DNA from: Desulfobacteraceae bacterium
Lineage (GTDB): Bacteria > Desulfobacterota > Desulfobacteria > Desulfobacterales > Desulfobacteraceae
NCBI GenBank assembly: GCA_015486915.1
Contig: WFQS01000708.1
Span: 1-9,149 of the forward strand
Length of the DNA: 9,149 nucleotides
Direction of reading: 5' to 3'
Made by a program: the position numbers and the translations under genes. How positions within the stretch are numbered: the stretch's first letter is position 1; each line of letters starts with the position of its first letter. Shown here piece by piece: positions 7,025 through 9,149 of the stretch. A model generated the notes under the pieces. That model was given only the letters and a program-made list of their open reading frames with translations, was not told the origin of the DNA and made no database searches.

Positions 7025-7618
7025 ATGATGTCTGTCTTTAAAAGAATAAAGAAAACAAGTGATTCAATCAATCTCTGTGTTGAATATCTCTTATTCAGTC
7101 TTGGGTTTACAATGGCTGTTCTTGTTGCCGTCCAGGTTTTTTTCAGATATGCATTAAACCATTCACTTTTCTGGTCCGGGGAACTTGCCAAAAATATTCT
7201 CGTATGGCTTACCTTTCTTGGAGCTTCCACAGCTTATTACAGAAAGGCCAACCCATGCGTTGATTTCTTTTATTCAAAAATGAATCCCATGATGCGCTTT
7301 ATTGCAACACTTGTTGTTCACATAGCATCAATGGGGCTATTTGGTGTCATGGTAATTTACGGAACAGAATTTGCCTGGTTTGTACGTTCCCAGATATCCC
7401 CTGCCCTCCAGATTCACAAATGGATTATTTTAAGTATCATACCGGTAAGCGGGGCCATTCTCATGGTCCACTGCCTTGCAGAATTGACGGAAATGCATCA
7501 TAATTTCCATGAAATCATACCACGGAAAAAAAACGCACAAGACTGCATCCTTACCCTTTGCATGCATCAGGCAGCTGTCATGGAACCGCACCGGGAAAAA
7601 AAGCTCCATGACAGGTGA
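7025..7618 (+). CDS. dctQ: TRAP transporter small membrane subunit, DctQ family (197 aa)
   Basis: Small integral membrane subunit that associates with DctM and helps dock the binding protein. Four hydrophobic helices are visible at about 20-40, 54-72, 93-113 and 133-153. The DctQ signature FFRYALNHSLFWSGELAK (39-56) carries the conserved Arg41, Trp50 and Glu53. The start is uncertain: ATG codons at 7025 and 7028 and a TTG at 7016 are all in frame, and none has a clear Shine-Dalgarno sequence, which suggests translation coupled to dctP, whose stop is 12 nt upstream. The C-terminal tail after helix four (about 155-197) is basic and somewhat longer than usual. It overlaps the dctM start by 11 nt. 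Confidence 0.88.
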   Translation: MMSVFKRIKKTSDSINLCVEYLLFSLGFTMAVLVAVQVFFRYALNHSLFWSGELAKNILVWLTFLGASTAYYRKANPCVDFFYSKMNPMMRFIATLVVHIASMGLFGVMVIYGTEFAWFVRSQISPALQIHKWIILSIIPVSGAILMVHCLAELTEMHHNFHEIIPRKKNAQDCILTLCMHQAAVMEPHREKKLHDR

Positions 7619-8891
7619 AATTCTTATTTTATCTCTTTTTGTACTGTTTGCCGTAAACGCACCCATTGCCATTGCCATAGGTTTTGCATCGGTCATGGCA
7701 ATATTGATCCAGGGTGATTTTTCTCTGATGATGGTCATTCAGAGAATGTACGGCGGGACAAATTCATTTCCCCTTATGGCTGTTCCGCTTTTCATGTTCA
7801 CTGGAACACTCATGGAAAAAGGAGGTATAAGCCGCAGACTGATCGATTTCGCCAACAGTCTTGTGGGTTGGCTTCCAGGCGGCCTTGCAGCCGTTACAAT
7901 CGTGTCTGCAATGTTTTTTGCCGGAATTTCAGGATCTGCTGCAGCAGACACGGCAGCTGTGGGTGCTGTTTTAATTCCCGCCATGAAAAATTCAGGTTAT
8001 GACTCCGGATTCAGTGCGGCTGTACAGGCTTCGGGCGGTTCCATCGGAGTCATCATTCCTCCTTCCATTCCAATGATTATTTTTGGTTTTTTAACCGGGG
8101 CATCCATCGGCAGGCTTTTCAGTGCAGGAGTTTTACCTGGTTTACTTGTGGGACTTTCTCTGATATTTGTCACCACACTGATTTCATGGAAAAACGGATA
8201 TGCATCAACAGAAATTTTTTCCATAAAAAAAGTGTTTCTAAGTTTTAAAAGGGGTCTCATCGCTCTTGGTGCACCTTTTATTATTCTCGGAGGTATTTTT
8301 TCCGGAATTTTTACAGCAACGGAATCAGCGGCAGTTGCAGTTGTTTATGCACTTTTTACCGGCATGGTTATTTACCGGAAAATACATTTTAAAGATCTCT
8401 TTTATCTGTTCACAGACAGTGCTGTCACATCAGCAGTTGTCATGTTTATTATCGCAACTGCATCGGTTTTCAGCTGGATAGCTGCCATTGAAGATATTCC
8501 TGCCAGGCTTGCAGGAACCCTGCTTAATTTCTCTTCTGATCCGGTTATACTGCTGCTCATGATCAATTTTGTCCTGCTCATTGCAGGAACCTTTGTTGAA
8601 ACCACTGCAGCATTGATCCTGCTTGTTCCAATGATAACGGCAATGGTTCCGTCTCTTGGCATTGATATAATTCAACTCGGGGTGATTGTTGTAACAAATC
8701 TTGCAATTGGAATGCTCACCCCGCCAATGGGAATCTGTCTTATTGTATCATGTTCCATTTCAAAGAATAACCTTGCTGAAGTGAGCAGAAAAATTTTACC
8801 ATTTCTCGGGATATTAATCATTGACCTCCTGATTATTTCCTTTTATTCTCCCTTAACCATGTGGATGGCATCATTAACTGCTGGAGGTTAA
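7608..8891 (+). CDS. dctM: TRAP transporter large permease subunit, DctM family (427 aa)
   Basis: Large membrane subunit that forms the substrate and cation path of the TRAP importer. It is hydrophobic almost throughout, with many predicted helices. Family motifs visible are GISGSAAADTAAVGAVLIPAM (106-126, read in two parts GISGSAAADT and AAVGAVLIPAM), ASGGSIGVIIPPSIPM (141-156), FTATESAAVAV (235-245), GTFVETTAALILLVP (327-341) and LTPPMGICL (370-378). The two re-entrant, glycine/serine/proline-rich stretches match the ion- and substrate-binding loops known in this family. Length matches the usual 425-430 aa. The reading frame is open back to 7509, but the start at 7608 is preferred: MTGEILILSLF is the normal DctM N-terminus and a weak GGGAA site (7593-7597) precedes it. 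The upstream extension would read hydrophilic sequence inside dctQ. It is the last gene of the operon; no T-rich terminator hairpin follows. Confidence 0.94.
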   Translation: MTGEILILSLFVLFAVNAPIAIAIGFASVMAILIQGDFSLMMVIQRMYGGTNSFPLMAVPLFMFTGTLMEKGGISRRLIDFANSLVGWLPGGLAAVTIVSAMFFAGISGSAAADTAAVGAVLIPAMKNSGYDSGFSAAVQASGGSIGVIIPPSIPMIIFGFLTGASIGRLFSAGVLPGLLVGLSLIFVTTLISWKNGYASTEIFSIKKVFLSFKRGLIALGAPFIILGGIFSGIFTATESAAVAVVYALFTGMVIYRKIHFKDLFYLFTDSAVTSAVVMFIIATASVFSWIAAIEDIPARLAGTLLNFSSDPVILLLMINFVLLIAGTFVETTAALILLVPMITAMVPSLGIDIIQLGVIVVTNLAIGMLTPPMGICLIVSCSISKNNLAEVSRKILPFLGILIIDLLIISFYSPLTMWMASLTAGG

Positions 8892-8905
8892 AAAACGGTC
8901 ATAAC

Positions 8906-8928
8906 TTTTTTACACTTTTTTTACACTT
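8906..8928. repeat. Short direct repeat T6-ACACTT x2 after dctM
   Basis: TTTTTTACACTT occurs at 8906-8917 and again ending at 8928, 11 nt apart, about one turn of the helix. The T runs do not follow a stem, so this is not a standard terminator. The rest of the 8892-8960 stretch is A+T-rich and shows no gene. Confidence 0.4.
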
Positions 8929-8963
8929 ACTTTGATATGGTTTCTTCTCAATATCCTTTAAAT

Positions 8964-9055
8964 AACGGCCATGAGGCCGGGCTGAACTGCGCTACGATGC
9001 CTCTCAACGAACATAAAAAGAGCATCAGTTACTTTGTCAAAAGTGAGCTCTTTCT
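8964..9055 (+). repeat. Intergenic hairpin repeat, copy C (lacks the AGAATC hairpin)
   Basis: Starts with ACGGCCATGAGGCCGGGCTG and shares ACTGCGCT with copy B. The outer stem is GAGGC (8973-8977) with GCCTC (8999-9003). The AGAATC/GATTCT hairpin present in A, B and D is missing: only TCAAC separates CCTC from GAACAT, against 20 nt in B. The tail, with GAACAT, TTTGTCAAAAGTGAGCTC and TTATAAA, aligns with copy B and passes straight into copy D. The spacing between the CATGA of C and of D is 96 nt. Confidence 0.75.
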
Positions 9056-9061
9056 TATAAA
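9034..9061 (+). promoter_or_regulatory. Putative sigma70 promoter at the C/D repeat junction
   Basis: TTGTCA (9034-9039) and TATAAA (9056-9061) are 16 bp apart, with GAGCTC (9045-9050) between them, the same arrangement as at 2665-2691. A transcript from here would begin inside copy D and include its two hairpins. Prediction from sequence match only. Confidence 0.4.
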
Positions 9062-9149
9062 CCGCCATGATGGGGATCTGGATTGGCCCAGATTTACCTC
9101 AAAGAATCAAAGATTCTGACAAAAAATGAAAGTTACACGTTGTTTCACA
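9056..9149 (+). repeat. Intergenic hairpin repeat, copy D, running off the window
   Basis: Begins with TATAAACCGCCATGA. The first hairpin is ATCTGG (9076-9081), loop ATTGGC, CCAGAT (9088-9093): the same position as the CTGGAT/ATCCAG stem in copy A but with altered sequence on the 3' arm and a shifted register, so pairing is kept. It is followed by the same 24 nt as A and B (9097-9120), with AGAATC-AAA-GATTCT. The tail GACAAAAAATGAAA resembles copy A, and GTTGT at 9139-9143 may be the start of another TTGTCA-like tail. The element is incomplete at the window end. Confidence 0.75.

Noticed and set aside
7509..7607. N-terminal extension of dctM by 33 codons
   Set aside because: The extension is hydrophilic, lies inside dctQ and does not resemble DctM; the start at 7608 gives the normal N-terminus and length.
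8937..9119. 60-codon open frame after dctM
   Set aside because: It runs through repeat copies C and D with no ribosome binding site and no recognisable protein features.

Overview
The window (about 40% G+C by eye) carries five genes, all on the + strand: a long PPi-dependent phosphofructokinase, a membrane-bound hybrid sensor histidine kinase, and a complete three-gene TRAP transporter operon (dctP-dctQ-dctM). An anaerobic deltaproteobacterium of the Desulfobacula/Desulfobacterium kind fits the A+T-rich codon use, the PPi-type glycolytic enzyme, the kinase with a periplasmic solute-binding sensor, and the TRAP importer. This placement is an inference from gene style, not a proven identification.

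Layout: 1-172 is a leader with a long G.U-containing hairpin and short repeats. 173-2272 is the PPi-phosphofructokinase. 2268-2691 holds two copies (A and B) of a hairpin-bearing intergenic repeat, separated by a nested palindrome of about 180 bp. 2734-5913 is the hybrid kinase. 5914-6028 is a leader with two CTGCC/GGCAG hairpins. 6029-8891 is the TRAP operon. 8892-9149 holds two more copies (C and D) of the same repeat, the last running off the window.

How the parts may work together: the kinase sees a periplasmic small molecule through an SBP_bac_3 domain and passes the signal through three PAS-like domains, a HisKA/HATPase core and its own receiver. It sits directly upstream of a TRAP importer in the same orientation with no clear terminator between, so it may control uptake of the compound it senses or a related one. 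No separate response regulator or HPt protein is present here. The phosphofructokinase looks unrelated to this module.

The least expected content is non-coding. Four copies of one repeat family, in two direct doublets, bracket the kinase-TRAP block. They keep hairpins while the stem sequence changes, and the tails of two copies carry a sigma70-like TTGTCA/TATAAA pair, one of them just ahead of the kinase gene. A separate 180-bp nested palindrome interrupts the first doublet.
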